DNA from: Phytohabitans sp036906915 | GTDB taxonomy: Bacteria; Actinomycetota; Actinomycetes; Mycobacteriales; Micromonosporaceae | Length of the DNA stretch: 35,166 nt | Assembly (NCBI RefSeq): GCF_036906915.1 | Contig: NZ_JBAKHX010000079.1 | Coordinates: 1 to 35,166 of the forward strand | Reading direction: 5' to 3' | Part shown: one piece after another, positions 1 through 8,237 of the stretch | Position numbering within the stretch: the first letter of the stretch is position 1 | Layout: every line of letters starts with the position of its first letter | The notes under the pieces: model-generated | What the model was told of the DNA's origin: nothing | What the model saw: the letters and a program-made list of their open reading frames with translations, nothing else | The model's database searches: none | Translations under genes and position numbers: made by a program

Positions 1-2
1 TA

Positions 3-329
3 TCGACCAAACCCGATCAAAACCGGTGGACCGGCACGCCGCCATTATTCAGCGGTCTCCTAGAGCAGGCGGCCGACGACTACGCGACCTTCCTGCTTGA
101 GTTGGACGCCTCCCGCGATCCGCTGCGCCGACAGGTCCTCGCGGTCGTGTCCGGCGAGCTGGCAGCCGACACAGCTACTCGTGCGCTGTCGGGCCTCGGC
201 GTCGAGGCCATCGTCCTGGACGGCCCAGCGGTAACTGCCGCGCTCGCGGCTGCTGTAGATCCCTTTATCCCGCCGGCGCACGGCCCTCGGGCCGTGCCCG
301 GCACCCCGATCACCCTGCGGAGGACATGA
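3..329 (+). CDS. C-terminal end of an upstream transfer-operon protein (partial)
   Basis: The frame is open from the first full codon at position 3 to a TGA at 327-329, so this is the tail of a gene that begins outside the window. An ATG at 102 is internal and is not needed as a start. About 108 residues are visible, with a helical acidic stretch followed by an alternating segment (LGVEAIVLDGPAVTAALAAA) and a Pro-rich end. The stop overlaps the next gene's ATG as ATGA, which implies translational coupling. In actinobacterial type IV secretion operons a PrgI-like or SCO6880-like protein often precedes the VirB4 ATPase. That identity is inferred from position and a weak resemblance only. Confidence 0.75.
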   Translation, partial: STKPDQNRWTGTPPLFSGLLEQAADDYATFLLELDASRDPLRRQVLAVVSGELAADTATRALSGLGVEAIVLDGPAVTAALAAAVDPFIPPAHGPRAVPGTPITLRRT

Positions 330-2098
330 TGAAACTGAAGACAAACAAGAAGACGACCGTCGCGGCCGGGGAGCAGATGCCCTCGCCGGCCGCGTTGTCT
401 GTCACCCCCTGGCACGTCAAGGTGGGCGACGGATACAGCGCGACGTTCGCGGTGACCGGCTACCCGGCCGAGGTCGGCCCGGCGTGGCTGGACCCGCTGC
501 TGTCCTACCCCGGCCGTGTCGACGTCGCCATGCACATCACCCCGGTGGCGGCACAGATGGCCGCACCGATGCTGCGCAGGCAGCGCGCCCGCCTGGAATC
601 GACTAGGCGGCTGGACGCCGATCAGGGCCGGCTCGGCGACCCGAGCACCGACGCCGCCGCGGCCGACGCCGCCGACCTCGCTGAACGCGTTGCCCGCGGC
701 GCGGCGAAGCTGTTCGACACCGGCATCTACGTCACCGTCCACGGCCGCGACCTCGACGAGCTGGCCGCCGTCACCGCCGGGGTGAAGTCGGCCGCCGCGT
801 CGGTGCTGCTCGATCTGTCCCCGGCGACGTTCCGCCATCAGCAGGGCTGGGTGGCTACCATGCCGGTCGGCGTGGACCCGCTGAAGATGCGCCGCATCCT
901 GGACACCAACGCACTCGCCGCAGCGTTCCCGCTCGCCTCGACCGACCTCGCCGCCCCCGCTCCCGGTCTGGTCGTGCCGCCTGAGGGCGTGCTGTATGGG
1001 GTGAACACCACCTCGCCCGGGGTGCTGATCTGGAACCGGTGGGCACAGGACAACCACAACTCCGTCGTCCTGGCCCGGTCCGGCGCCGGAAAGTCGTACT
1101 TCGTCAAGCTCGAAGTCCTGCGGAGCCTGTATCAGGGCGTGGACGTGTCCGTGATCGACCCGGAGGACGAGTACGCGGTCCTGGCCGAGCACGTCGGCGG
1201 CACCGTCGTGCAGCTCGGGCAGCCCGGCGTACGCATCAACCCCCTTGACTTGCCCGACGACCAGCGGGCCGACACCCTGACCCGACGCGGCCTGTACCTA
1301 CACACCCTCATCGCGGTCATGCTCGGCGCGGCCCCGCCACCGACCGAGCGCGCCGCGCTCGACCGGGCAATCACCTCCACCTACGCCAAGGCGGGGATCA
1401 CCAGCGATCCGAACACCTGGAACCGACCGACTCCACTGCTGCGCGACCTGGCCGCCACGTTGTACACCGACGCCGACCCGGCGGCCGCGCAGCTGGCCGC
1501 CCGGCTGGCGCCGTGGAGCAGCGGCAACTTCAGCTCGCTGTTCGACGGCCCGACCTCCACCCGCCCGCAAGGGCACCTGGTGGTGTGGTCGCTGCGGCAC
1601 CTGCCCGACGAGCTGCGCACCGTCGGCACCCTCCTCGCGCTCGACTCCATCTGGACCAGCATCGACCGACACCCGCAGCGCAACCAGCGCGGAGGATCCC
1701 GCCCGGAGGGCCGACGGTTGGTTGTGGTCGACGAGGCGTGGCTGCTGATGCGCGACGGCGAAGGCGCGCGGTTCTTGTTCCGGATGGCCAAGGCCGCCCG
1801 GAAGCGGTCGGCCGGGTTGTGCGTCATCACGCAGGACGCCGCTGACGTGCTGTCCACCGACCTCGGCCTAGCCGTGGTCTCGAATGCGGCCACGCAGGTG
1901 CTGATGCGCCAGTCCACCCAGTCCATCGACGCGGTGGCGGAGGCGTTCAGCCTCACCGGCGGCGAGTCCCGGATGCTCCTGTCGGCAGCCAGAGGTGAGG
2001 GTCTATTGGTTGCGGGCCGTAACCGGGTGCCCTTCCGAAGCCTGGCCTCGGGAAGCGAGCACAAATTAGCCGTGACCGGGATCGGGGAGGCCGACTGA
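326..2098 (+). CDS. VirB4-like conjugation ATPase
   Basis: A 590-residue cytoplasmic ATPase that would power substrate transfer and pilus or channel assembly in a type IV secretion system. The first 230 or so residues match the VirB4 N-terminal region in layout (Pro-rich start, then a helical segment). The ATPase domain has Walker A SGAGKS at residues 252-257 and Walker B LVVVDEAW at 465-472, followed by an arginine- and glutamine-rich TQDAAD segment typical of VirB4/TraC/TraE-family proteins. The start overlaps the previous gene by 4 nt and the stop overlaps the ATG of the coupling-protein gene by one base, so the three genes are one operon. There is no signal peptide or membrane segment. 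Length is normal for the shorter actinobacterial VirB4 forms. The family call is firm; the individual Tra name is not assigned. Confidence 0.92.
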   Translation: MMKLKTNKKTTVAAGEQMPSPAALSVTPWHVKVGDGYSATFAVTGYPAEVGPAWLDPLLSYPGRVDVAMHITPVAAQMAAPMLRRQRARLESTRRLDADQGRLGDPSTDAAAADAADLAERVARGAAKLFDTGIYVTVHGRDLDELAAVTAGVKSAAASVLLDLSPATFRHQQGWVATMPVGVDPLKMRRILDTNALAAAFPLASTDLAAPAPGLVVPPEGVLYGVNTTSPGVLIWNRWAQDNHNSVVLARSGAGKSYFVKLEVLRSLYQGVDVSVIDPEDEYAVLAEHVGGTVVQLGQPGVRINPLDLPDDQRADTLTRRGLYLHTLIAVMLGAAPPPTERAALDRAITSTYAKAGITSDPNTWNRPTPLLRDLAATLYTDADPAAAQLAARLAPWSSGNFSSLFDGPTSTRPQGHLVVWSLRHLPDELRTVGTLLALDSIWTSIDRHPQRNQRGGSRPEGRRLVVVDEAWLLMRDGEGARFLFRMAKAARKRSAGLCVITQDAADVLSTDLGLAVVSNAATQVLMRQSTQSIDAVAEAFSLTGGESRMLLSAARGEGLLVAGRNRVPFRSLASGSEHKLAVTGIGEAD

Positions 2099-4554
2099 TG
2101 CCGACCCCAACGATTGGTTCCGAGGCGTGGACGTGGCTGACTGCGCGACCGTGGTTGGCGTTCGTCGCCGCTATCGCGGTGGTCGCGGCGGTGGTCGGTT
2201 GCGACCAGGTCCTCGCGTGGCGGCACAGGCGGTTCGCCGCCGGTGCCCGCTGGGTCACCATCGCTGCCCCGCCCGAGGTCACCGTGGAGTCGGCGGCCGC
2301 GTTCTGGACCACCATCGTCGGGGTGCTCACCCCCTCGGTGTGGCGGCGCCGGGTGTTCGGCATCCCGCACGTGGCATGGGAGTACACCTGGACCGGCCGC
2401 CAGTTGAACATCCGCGTCTGGGTCCCCGGCACCGTGCCGCCCGGCGCGGTCGAAGCGGCCGTGCGGGCGGCGTGGCCGGCCGCCACCGTGGCCACCACCG
2501 ACGCAGGCCGTCCGATCCCGTTCGACGTCGCCGATCAGGTGGGCGGGGCGCACTGGCCGCACCAGGCCGACACGCTGCCGCTGCGTACCGAACACGACGC
2601 CGACCCGCTTCGTGCCCTGTTCGCCGCCGGCGCCGACGTGCGCCACCGCGAACACGCCTGCGTCCAAGTCCTGGCCCGGCCCGCCACCGCACGCCGGGTC
2701 CGCCTGGCGCGAAGATCGGCGGCAACCCTCGCGAACCCCTCCGGGCGGCCCGATGTGGCCGCCCGAGCTGTTTCCGGCCTGGCACGGGCCGCGATCGAGT
2801 CGATCCTGTGGCTGGTCGAGGTGTTCATCCCCGGACCGACCCGACAGCGCGCCACCGCCCACCCCACCTCCCGACCGGAGGTCCGGGACGCGGTGGCCAC
2901 GGCAGACGCGCGCACGGTCGTGGACAAGGCCGTCACGGTCCCGCACTACGAAATCGCGGTGCGGTACGCGGTCGCCATGGACCCCGAGTCCCGGCCGCCG
3001 GATTCGGAACGGGCCAACCAGATCCACGCCCGGCTGGCCGGGCTGGGACACACGCTCGCCGCAGCGAGCGCGGCCTACACCGGCCCGAACAGGTTGCGGC
3101 GCATAAAGATGCCCGCCCCCGTCGCGAGCCTGGCCGGGCGAAGGCTGCGGCGCGGGTTCCTGGCCACGGTCCCGGAACTCGCCGTCTTGGCCGCGCTGCC
3201 GCAGGACTTGGCGGTGCCGGGTCTGGACCGGGCCCGGGCCAAGGCGATGCCGGCGCCCGTGCAGGTCCCCTCTGGCGGGCGCGGGGTGAAGGTGCTGGGC
3301 CGGTCACAGATCGGCAATCACAGCGTCGGCTTGAATGTGGTCGACGCCCGCCAGCACATGCACATCATCGGAAAGACCGGCGTCGGCAAGAGCACGCTGC
3401 TGCTCAACATGATCGTCGGCGACATCAAAGCCGGTCGCGGCACGGTGGTGATCGACCCGCGCGGTGACCTGATCACCGACGTCCTTGACCGCCTCCCGGC
3501 GTCGCATGCGAAGCGGATCGTGCTCATCGATCCCGACCAGCCCAATCCCGGCCACTTCAACCCCCTTGAAGACACCCACGATCCGCACCTAGCTGTGGAC
3601 AACCTCGTCGGCATCTTCGCGAAGATCTTCCAGCGGCAGTGGGGTCCGCGTATGGACGACACCCTACGGGTGGCCTGTCTGACGCTGATGCGCCACGCGG
3701 GCTCGACTCTGAGCCTGGTGCCGCCGCTGCTGTCGGACCGAACGTTCCGGGGCCGCTACACAGTGGACCTGGACGATCCGGACGGCCTGGCGGGGTTCTG
3801 GACCTGGTACGACTCGATCAACGAGAACTTCCGGGGCCAGGTCATCGCCCCCGTCCTGGCCAGGCTGCGGCAGTTCCTGCTGCGCGATTTCGTCAAGTCG
3901 GTCATCGGCAACCCGACCAGCTCGTTCCGGATGAGCGACATCCTCGACGGGGGAGCGCTGCTGTGCCGGCTACCCAAAGGTCAGCTCGGTGAGGAAACCT
4001 CGCGCATCCTGGGCTCGCTGATCGTCGCTCGGGTGTGGCAGGCCGCCATCGCACGCACCGCGATCCCCGAAGACCAGCGAAAAGACGTCTGCCTATACGT
4101 GGATGAGGCGCACAACTTCCTCACCCTGCCCGGCAGCGTCGACGACATGCTCGCCGAGGCCCGCGGCTACCGCCTCGGGCTGGTCCTAGCGCATCAGGAT
4201 CTGGCCCAATTGCCCAACGAGACGGCAGCGGCACTATCGGCCAACGCCCGGTCGAAGATCGTCTTCAACGTGGACCCCAGCGACGCCCGGGAGCTGTCCC
4301 GGCACACCAAGCCGGAGCTCGACGAGCACGACCTGGCGCACCTGGACATCTACACCGCCGCTGCCCGGCTGCTGGCCGGTAACCGGGAACTGCCCGCGTT
4401 CACCTTCACCACCAACCCGCCGGCGCCGATCGTCGGTGAGGCCACCGCGATCCGCCAGGAGGTCGCCGCCGCGCAAACACCGCCGGGTGAGGAACCGCCG
4501 ATGCAACAGGTGGCCCGGAAGGCGATGCGGCGTCGCATGAACGGCACCGACTGA
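2098..4554 (+). CDS. VirD4/TraD-like type IV coupling ATPase, membrane anchored
   Basis: An 818-residue protein expected to recruit the DNA-relaxase complex to the secretion channel. One hydrophobic helix lies at about residues 18-40 and is followed by Arg/His-rich residues, consistent with an inner-membrane anchor and a cytoplasmic body. Residues 50-400 form a long region without a recognisable motif. The motor domain has Walker A IGKTGVGKST at about 424-433, then VVIDPRGDL and IDPDQPN, and Walker B CLYVDEAHN at 665-673. The late AHQDLAQLP segment resembles the TraD/TraG/DUF87 type motif in which a glutamine follows Walker B. It begins on the last base of the VirB4 stop (TGATG). No relaxase is present in this window, so it must lie elsewhere on the element or be an unfamiliar type. 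Confidence 0.92.
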   Translation: MPTPTIGSEAWTWLTARPWLAFVAAIAVVAAVVGCDQVLAWRHRRFAAGARWVTIAAPPEVTVESAAAFWTTIVGVLTPSVWRRRVFGIPHVAWEYTWTGRQLNIRVWVPGTVPPGAVEAAVRAAWPAATVATTDAGRPIPFDVADQVGGAHWPHQADTLPLRTEHDADPLRALFAAGADVRHREHACVQVLARPATARRVRLARRSAATLANPSGRPDVAARAVSGLARAAIESILWLVEVFIPGPTRQRATAHPTSRPEVRDAVATADARTVVDKAVTVPHYEIAVRYAVAMDPESRPPDSERANQIHARLAGLGHTLAAASAAYTGPNRLRRIKMPAPVASLAGRRLRRGFLATVPELAVLAALPQDLAVPGLDRARAKAMPAPVQVPSGGRGVKVLGRSQIGNHSVGLNVVDARQHMHIIGKTGVGKSTLLLNMIVGDIKAGRGTVVIDPRGDLITDVLDRLPASHAKRIVLIDPDQPNPGHFNPLEDTHDPHLAVDNLVGIFAKIFQRQWGPRMDDTLRVACLTLMRHAGSTLSLVPPLLSDRTFRGRYTVDLDDPDGLAGFWTWYDSINENFRGQVIAPVLARLRQFLLRDFVKSVIGNPTSSFRMSDILDGGALLCRLPKGQLGEETSRILGSLIVARVWQAAIARTAIPEDQRKDVCLYVDEAHNFLTLPGSVDDMLAEARGYRLGLVLAHQDLAQLPNETAAALSANARSKIVFNVDPSDARELSRHTKPELDEHDLAHLDIYTAAARLLAGNRELPAFTFTTNPPAPIVGEATAIRQEVAAAQTPPGEEPPMQQVARKAMRRRMNGTD

Positions 4555-4598
4555 CCTCGGTTACGCAGACCGCCGGGGCTGCCCTGGGTGGCTGCACG

Positions 4599-4635
4599 GG
4601 GGGCTCCGTTGGGGGCGATGACGATCGGAGCCCCC
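4599..4635 (+). terminator. Hairpin after the transfer operon
   Basis: A perfect 10-bp G+C-rich inverted repeat (GGGGGCTCCG at 4599-4608, CGGAGCCCCC at 4626-4635) with a 17-nt loop lies 45 nt after the coupling-protein stop. There is no T-run, so it may act as a Rho-assisted or actinomycete-type terminator. It sits between the conjugation operon and the next gene. Confidence 0.6.
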
Positions 4636-4771
4636 AGCGGAGCCGGTCACACGTCCCCTGTCAGGTGCCTGACCAGGCCATATGCTGGCCCGCTGCGGAC
4701 CCAGAAGAAAGATCAACTCATGCAGACTCCCTAATAGGGACTCCTCTCTCCGCACCAGGGGGTGATGCCGT

Positions 4772-5659
4772 ATGACGCGTACGCGACCCGCTCATGGCCT
4801 GCTGGCCATCTACCCACACATCACCGGCCGCGACCGGCAGATCATGCGACTACTCGACGACCACGAGGTGCTGACGACCGACCACATCGCGAGGCTGTTC
4901 TTCCACGCTCCGCGCACCTGCCGCCATCGCCTCGGTGAGCTGCACGGCCTTGGCCTGCTGGATAGGTTCCGGTTCGCCCGGCCCGGAGGTGGCACCGATC
5001 CATACCACTGGGTCCTCGGCCACGAGGGGCAACGATTCCAGGCCGCCGCCCACGGCGAGCCGGAGCCCACCGCGCGAGCGAGTAGCCAGCGCATCGCTCG
5101 CCTGTCGGCCAACCCGACCCTGACACACCTGCTCACCGTCAACGAGTTCTTCGTCCGGCTCGCCGAGCACGCCCGCCGGCACCCGCACGCCAACCTCGTG
5201 CGCTGGTGGTCGGAGGCGGCCACCAAGCGGTTCCAGACGAAAGTCGTGTTCAACCCGGACGGGCATGGCCTGTGGAGGGTCGGGGAGCGGACGGTGGGAT
5301 TCTGGCTGGAGGCCGATACCGGCAGCGAGCCGTTGACCCGCGTCGTCTCCAAGCTCGTCAGCTACCGCAAGATCGCCCCCACTGGCGGGCCTCGCTATCC
5401 GGTGCTGTTCTGGCTGGCCAGCCCCATCCGCGAGGAGCACCTGCACCGGCTGCTGCGCACCGAGTACGCCGACGTGCCCACCGCCACCGCCACCCACGAC
5501 GCCAACCCGGCGCAGGCGGTCTGGCTGCCCAGCGACGGCCACCACCGGGTACGCCTGGAGCAGCTGCCCACCTTCCACGGCACCAACAGTCTGGACAACC
5601 CCAACTACCGCAACGGAGTGCTCGTCCTCGGCCCGACCGCGATGGACGGCCAGCCATAG
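4772..5659 (+). CDS. Replication-relaxation family protein
   Basis: A 295-residue protein with an N-terminal winged-helix reading frame (about residues 18-75): RDRQIMRLLDDHEVLTTDHI, then a recognition-helix region rich in Arg and His, then a beta wing giving DPYHWVLGHEG. The middle contains the conserved NEFFVRLAEHAR segment and later FWLEADTGSE and LVSYRKIA. These match my memory of the replication-relaxation family (Pfam PF13814), found on actinobacterial plasmids and ICEs and thought to assist plasmid replication or DNA relaxation. A good ribosome site (AGGGGG) sits about 9 nt before the ATG. It stands alone after the transfer-operon hairpin and converges with the caspase gene. The biochemical function is not known from sequence. 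Confidence 0.85.
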   Translation: MTRTRPAHGLLAIYPHITGRDRQIMRLLDDHEVLTTDHIARLFFHAPRTCRHRLGELHGLGLLDRFRFARPGGGTDPYHWVLGHEGQRFQAAAHGEPEPTARASSQRIARLSANPTLTHLLTVNEFFVRLAEHARRHPHANLVRWWSEAATKRFQTKVVFNPDGHGLWRVGERTVGFWLEADTGSEPLTRVVSKLVSYRKIAPTGGPRYPVLFWLASPIREEHLHRLLRTEYADVPTATATHDANPAQAVWLPSDGHHRVRLEQLPTFHGTNSLDNPNYRNGVLVLGPTAMDGQP

Positions 5660-5746
5660 TTGACACTTCCCACGTCGAGTTGGCAGCACAAGTGGGCAGT
5701 CGCCCGCGCGGACCGGGCTCGATATTCGTCGCACCACGCGGGCGTC

Positions 5747-7240
5747 CTAGCGGACCGCCAGGCGCACCAGCAGGTCGCCGGTGCGGCCCTGGACGGTGAC
5801 TCCCTTGCCGCGCACGCGGAACATCCGCCCGTCGGGCGTGCCCGGCGGGACGCGGAGCGTGACGCTGCCCTCCAGCGTCGGCGCGCTGATGTCGGCGCCG
5901 TTGCGGGCCTGCGCTGCCGTGATCGGCAACGTCGTCATGAGGTCGTCGCCGCTGCGCTGGAACACGGGGTCGGCGTTGACCTGGACTAGGACGTAGAGGT
6001 CGCCGGGCGGATGGCCGCTCCAGCTTGGTTCGCCCCTGCCGGCCAGCCGGATGCGCTGCCCGTCAGCAATTCCGGCGGGAAACCGTACATTGATGGTGCG
6101 CTGTAACGTTTCCTGTCCGGTGCCGGCGCAGTCGCTGCATGCCTCACCGTCGATGCCGGCGCCGCCGCACGTCCGGCAGGGCTCGTCCAGGGTCGAGGTC
6201 TTGATCAGGCCAGTGCCGCGACAGTCGGCGCACGGCGGGGTGCCGGGCTTGACGCCGGAGCCCTCGCAGGCCGAGCAGGTCGTGGGAGTCCGCACCGTCA
6301 GCGGCAGCGTAACGCCGCGGGTAGCGTCGCGGAATAACAGGTTCGCGGTGCACTCCATGTCGCGTCCGCGTGCGGCGGGCTGGCCGCCGCTGAAGATGTT
6401 GCTGAACAGGTCTGAGAAGCTCGTGCCGCCACCGGACCCGTCCGGCGTCGTGCCACTGCCGAAGAGGTCGAACTTTGGCGGGGCGGACGGGGGTGGCGCG
6501 GGACGGCCGTACCGGTTGCGGGCGATAGCCAACCGGTCGGCTACCTCGGTGCTGCGCTGTTGCGGCGCGGCGTACCCCCGGGCGTGGAGGGCGGCCCGCA
6601 CGTGGCGGTAGATCTCGCCGAGCGACAGCAGCGGCGGGCCGTTGGCGATCCCCTCGCGTAGGAGCCGCACCAATTCGCCGGTGAACGCGGTGTACTGGGC
6701 GCCCACCGGCGCCTGCGCGGTGCTGTTGGCGGGCGCGGAGGTCAGCACATACGACCCGGCGACGTCGATCTGGCCGATCAGGCCCCCGTCGCCGGCCATC
6801 GCGCCGTCGAGCGCACGCCCCGAGAAGCAGCAGTCCAGGATGATCACCTGGTTGGTGGCCGGGCTGTCCAGAAACACGTCGCGGACCGCGCGGTACGGCA
6901 CCGCCGTGAACTCGGGATGGGCTGGGTCGGTGCTACCGAGGCTCAGGTACAGCTCGTGCCGGCGCCCGCCGACCAGCCCGTGACCGGCGTAGTAAACCAA
7001 CAGTAGGTCGGTCGCCTCAATGGCCGCGGCGTGCAGCAGCCGGCCGACCTCGCCGGCGTTGACGGGGTCCAGCGCCATCCGGCACCGGTCGTCGGGCAGG
7101 CCGCCGCCCTCCGGGTCGGTTAGTTCCCGCCGCAGGGCGCGCAGGTTGTTGCCGACCGCGGGTAGCTCTGGCAGACCGGCGGTGTAGTGCGCCGCGCCGA
7201 GTAGCAGCACGCGGGAACGGTCGGGATCGGGCAGGCGCAC
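5747..7240 (-). CDS. Caspase-like protease fused to J-less DnaJ zinc-finger/C-terminal domains
   Basis: A GTG at 7240, two nt after the upstream stop, gives 497 residues. An upstream in-frame extension would overlap the neighbour's whole gene and has shadow-like composition. Residues 10-235 form a caspase/metacaspase (peptidase C14) domain, with the catalytic His in YYAGHG (His87) and the nucleophile in ILDCCFSG (Cys138). A Pro-rich linker and a Gly/Phe region (about 255-285, including FSDLFSNIF) follow. Then come four CxxCxGxG repeats at about 322-375 (CSACEGSG, CADCRGTG, CRTCGGAG, CSDCAGTG), which form the two zinc sites of DnaJ, and a DnaJ C-terminal substrate-binding fold to the end. No J-domain HPD motif is present; the protease occupies its place. 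A chaperone module could present misfolded or foreign protein to the protease. Translation is coupled to the EACC1 gene. Confidence 0.9.
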   Translation of the reverse strand: MRLPDPDRSRVLLLGAAHYTAGLPELPAVGNNLRALRRELTDPEGGGLPDDRCRMALDPVNAGEVGRLLHAAAIEATDLLLVYYAGHGLVGGRRHELYLSLGSTDPAHPEFTAVPYRAVRDVFLDSPATNQVIILDCCFSGRALDGAMAGDGGLIGQIDVAGSYVLTSAPANSTAQAPVGAQYTAFTGELVRLLREGIANGPPLLSLGEIYRHVRAALHARGYAAPQQRSTEVADRLAIARNRYGRPAPPPSAPPKFDLFGSGTTPDGSGGGTSFSDLFSNIFSGGQPAARGRDMECTANLLFRDATRGVTLPLTVRTPTTCSACEGSGVKPGTPPCADCRGTGLIKTSTLDEPCRTCGGAGIDGEACSDCAGTGQETLQRTINVRFPAGIADGQRIRLAGRGEPSWSGHPPGDLYVLVQVNADPVFQRSGDDLMTTLPITAAQARNGADISAPTLEGSVTLRVPPGTPDGRMFRVRGKGVTVQGRTGDLLVRLAVR

Positions 7241-7242
7241 GG

Positions 7243-7593
7243 CTACGGCGCCTCTGTCCCGCCGCGCAGTTCGCGCAGCAGCGCGACGGCGTCCGCCGGC
7301 CGCTGGGCGGTGATGGCGACGCGGCGGCCGTCGCCGTCGGAGACTTCCACCGACACATCGCGGCGGCGTTGCTGCAGCCAGACCTGCACGCTGCCGAGCA
7401 GGACGCTGATCGCCCCGCCGGACCCGAGCGCGACCACCAGCGTGTCGGAGAGGCCGCCCATCTCGCCTGCGGACACCGGCGCGGGCGGGTGGCGTACGCG
7501 GCCGCGTAACTCCGGCTCCCGGCGCAGCCAGTCCTGCAGGTCCTCCAGAACGGCGGTGTCGCCGGTCACCCGCAGCCGTACCTCGTCTGTCAC
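7243..7593 (-). CDS. EACC1-type effector-associated adaptor
   Basis: The start chosen is GTG at 7593, because GGAG lies 5 nt upstream; this gives 116 residues, the usual family size. A longer frame opens farther upstream but lacks an equally good ribosome site. The pattern is a beta strand (VRLRVTGD), an alpha helix (LEDLQDWLRREPELRGRV), a Gly-rich hydrophobic segment at about 45-72 (MGGLSDTLVVALGSGG), then Arg-rich WLQQRRRDVSVEV and a final helix. This matches the effector-associated constant component 1 family described by Kaur, Burroughs, Iyer and Aravind in NTP-dependent conflict systems, where it sits beside caspases, trypsins or other effectors. Its likely job is to couple a sensor to the downstream caspase, possibly at the membrane. 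Only 2 nt separate the two genes. Confidence 0.82.
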   Translation of the reverse strand: MTDEVRLRVTGDTAVLEDLQDWLRREPELRGRVRHPPAPVSAGEMGGLSDTLVVALGSGGAISVLLGSVQVWLQQRRRDVSVEVSDGDGRRVAITAQRPADAVALLRELRGGTEAP

Positions 7594-8237
7594 GGTCACT
7601 CCATCGCGCTCGCCGGGCCGGGGCACATGGCCGGATTGTTCCGTACCGTAGTGGGCTTGCGCCATCTCGCACAGCGTCCGTACGGGTACGCCGGGTGACT
7701 CGCCGATCACGCGGGAATGCGGATTACGTCGCAGTCAACCGATAAGGCACGCCAGACCCCGGACTCATGCGGGACTTGCCGTCCTCCTACATGACGCCCG
7801 GCCGACACGCGGACGCCTTCAGTGCCAAGAATCCCTGGGAGCTGGTGCCACCTAACGCTGGTACCGCGTCGGAGATCCAGAGGCGGGGCGAACGCCGCAG
7901 TGCCACCTTCTGGTTGGAGTCGCCGCGGGCTGACAGAACCTGTCCGCCGGCGCTGTCAACCTGACACCGCAGCTCAACGGCGTGATCGGTAATCCTGACA
8001 GCGGTCACGCTGTCAGGTCACGAAGCTACGGTGCTTGGCAGTCTTCTCCTTGTTCGCACCGCCGCCCCGTCCTCCTGGACGTGCCCGCGCCAGCGGGATC
8101 ACCCACAGCCCACCACTGGTCGGCTTCGTGATCCACCGCCCGCGCACCACCCGCCAGCACTGTTCCGGCCTTGGACGGCCGCGATCCGGTGGCACTACCC
8201 ACCAACACCCACTCCTTCGCGAAGGGAGCACCCTGCC
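7594..8237 (+). promoter_or_regulatory. Divergent intergenic region between the EACC1 cassette and the backbone gene
   Basis: This 644-nt region separates the divergently read EACC1 gene and the 8238 gene. Short frames exist on both strands but none has a ribosome site or recognisable composition. The right half (7930-8017) contains the CTGACAG repeat cluster described separately. Both promoters must lie here, though I see no clear -35/-10 pair that I would call. Confidence 0.5.
7930..8017. repeat. Cluster of CTGACAG/CTGTCAG inverted repeats
   Basis: Three nested dyads share one motif: TGACAGaacCTGTC (7931-7944), TGTCAaccTGACA (7954-7966) and a perfect 10-bp repeat CCTGACAGCG-GTCA-CGCTGTCAGG (7994-8017, 4-nt loop). 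The CGCTGTCA at 7951 can also pair with the TGACAGCG at 7996. Repeated half-sites in both orientations suggest multiple binding sites for a regulator, or a transfer or replication origin. There is no T-run, so a terminator is less likely. Confidence 0.75.

Noticed and set aside
80..1192. Long minus-strand frame (370 codons) opposite the VirB4 gene
   Set aside because: Gly/Arg/His-rich low-complexity product on the complement of a clear ATPase gene; a typical high-G+C shadow.
1381..3051. 556-codon minus-strand frame across VirB4 and TraD-like genes
   Set aside because: It spans the boundary of two real genes on the other strand and has no ribosome site or domain.
7241..7672. Upstream extension of the caspase frame
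   Set aside because: The sequence is Arg/Ala-rich shadow of the EACC1 gene; GTG at 7240 fits the operon and the domain start.
7767..8008. Short frames on both strands in the 7.6-8.2 kb gap
   Set aside because: No ribosome sites and no recognisable composition; more likely a regulatory region.
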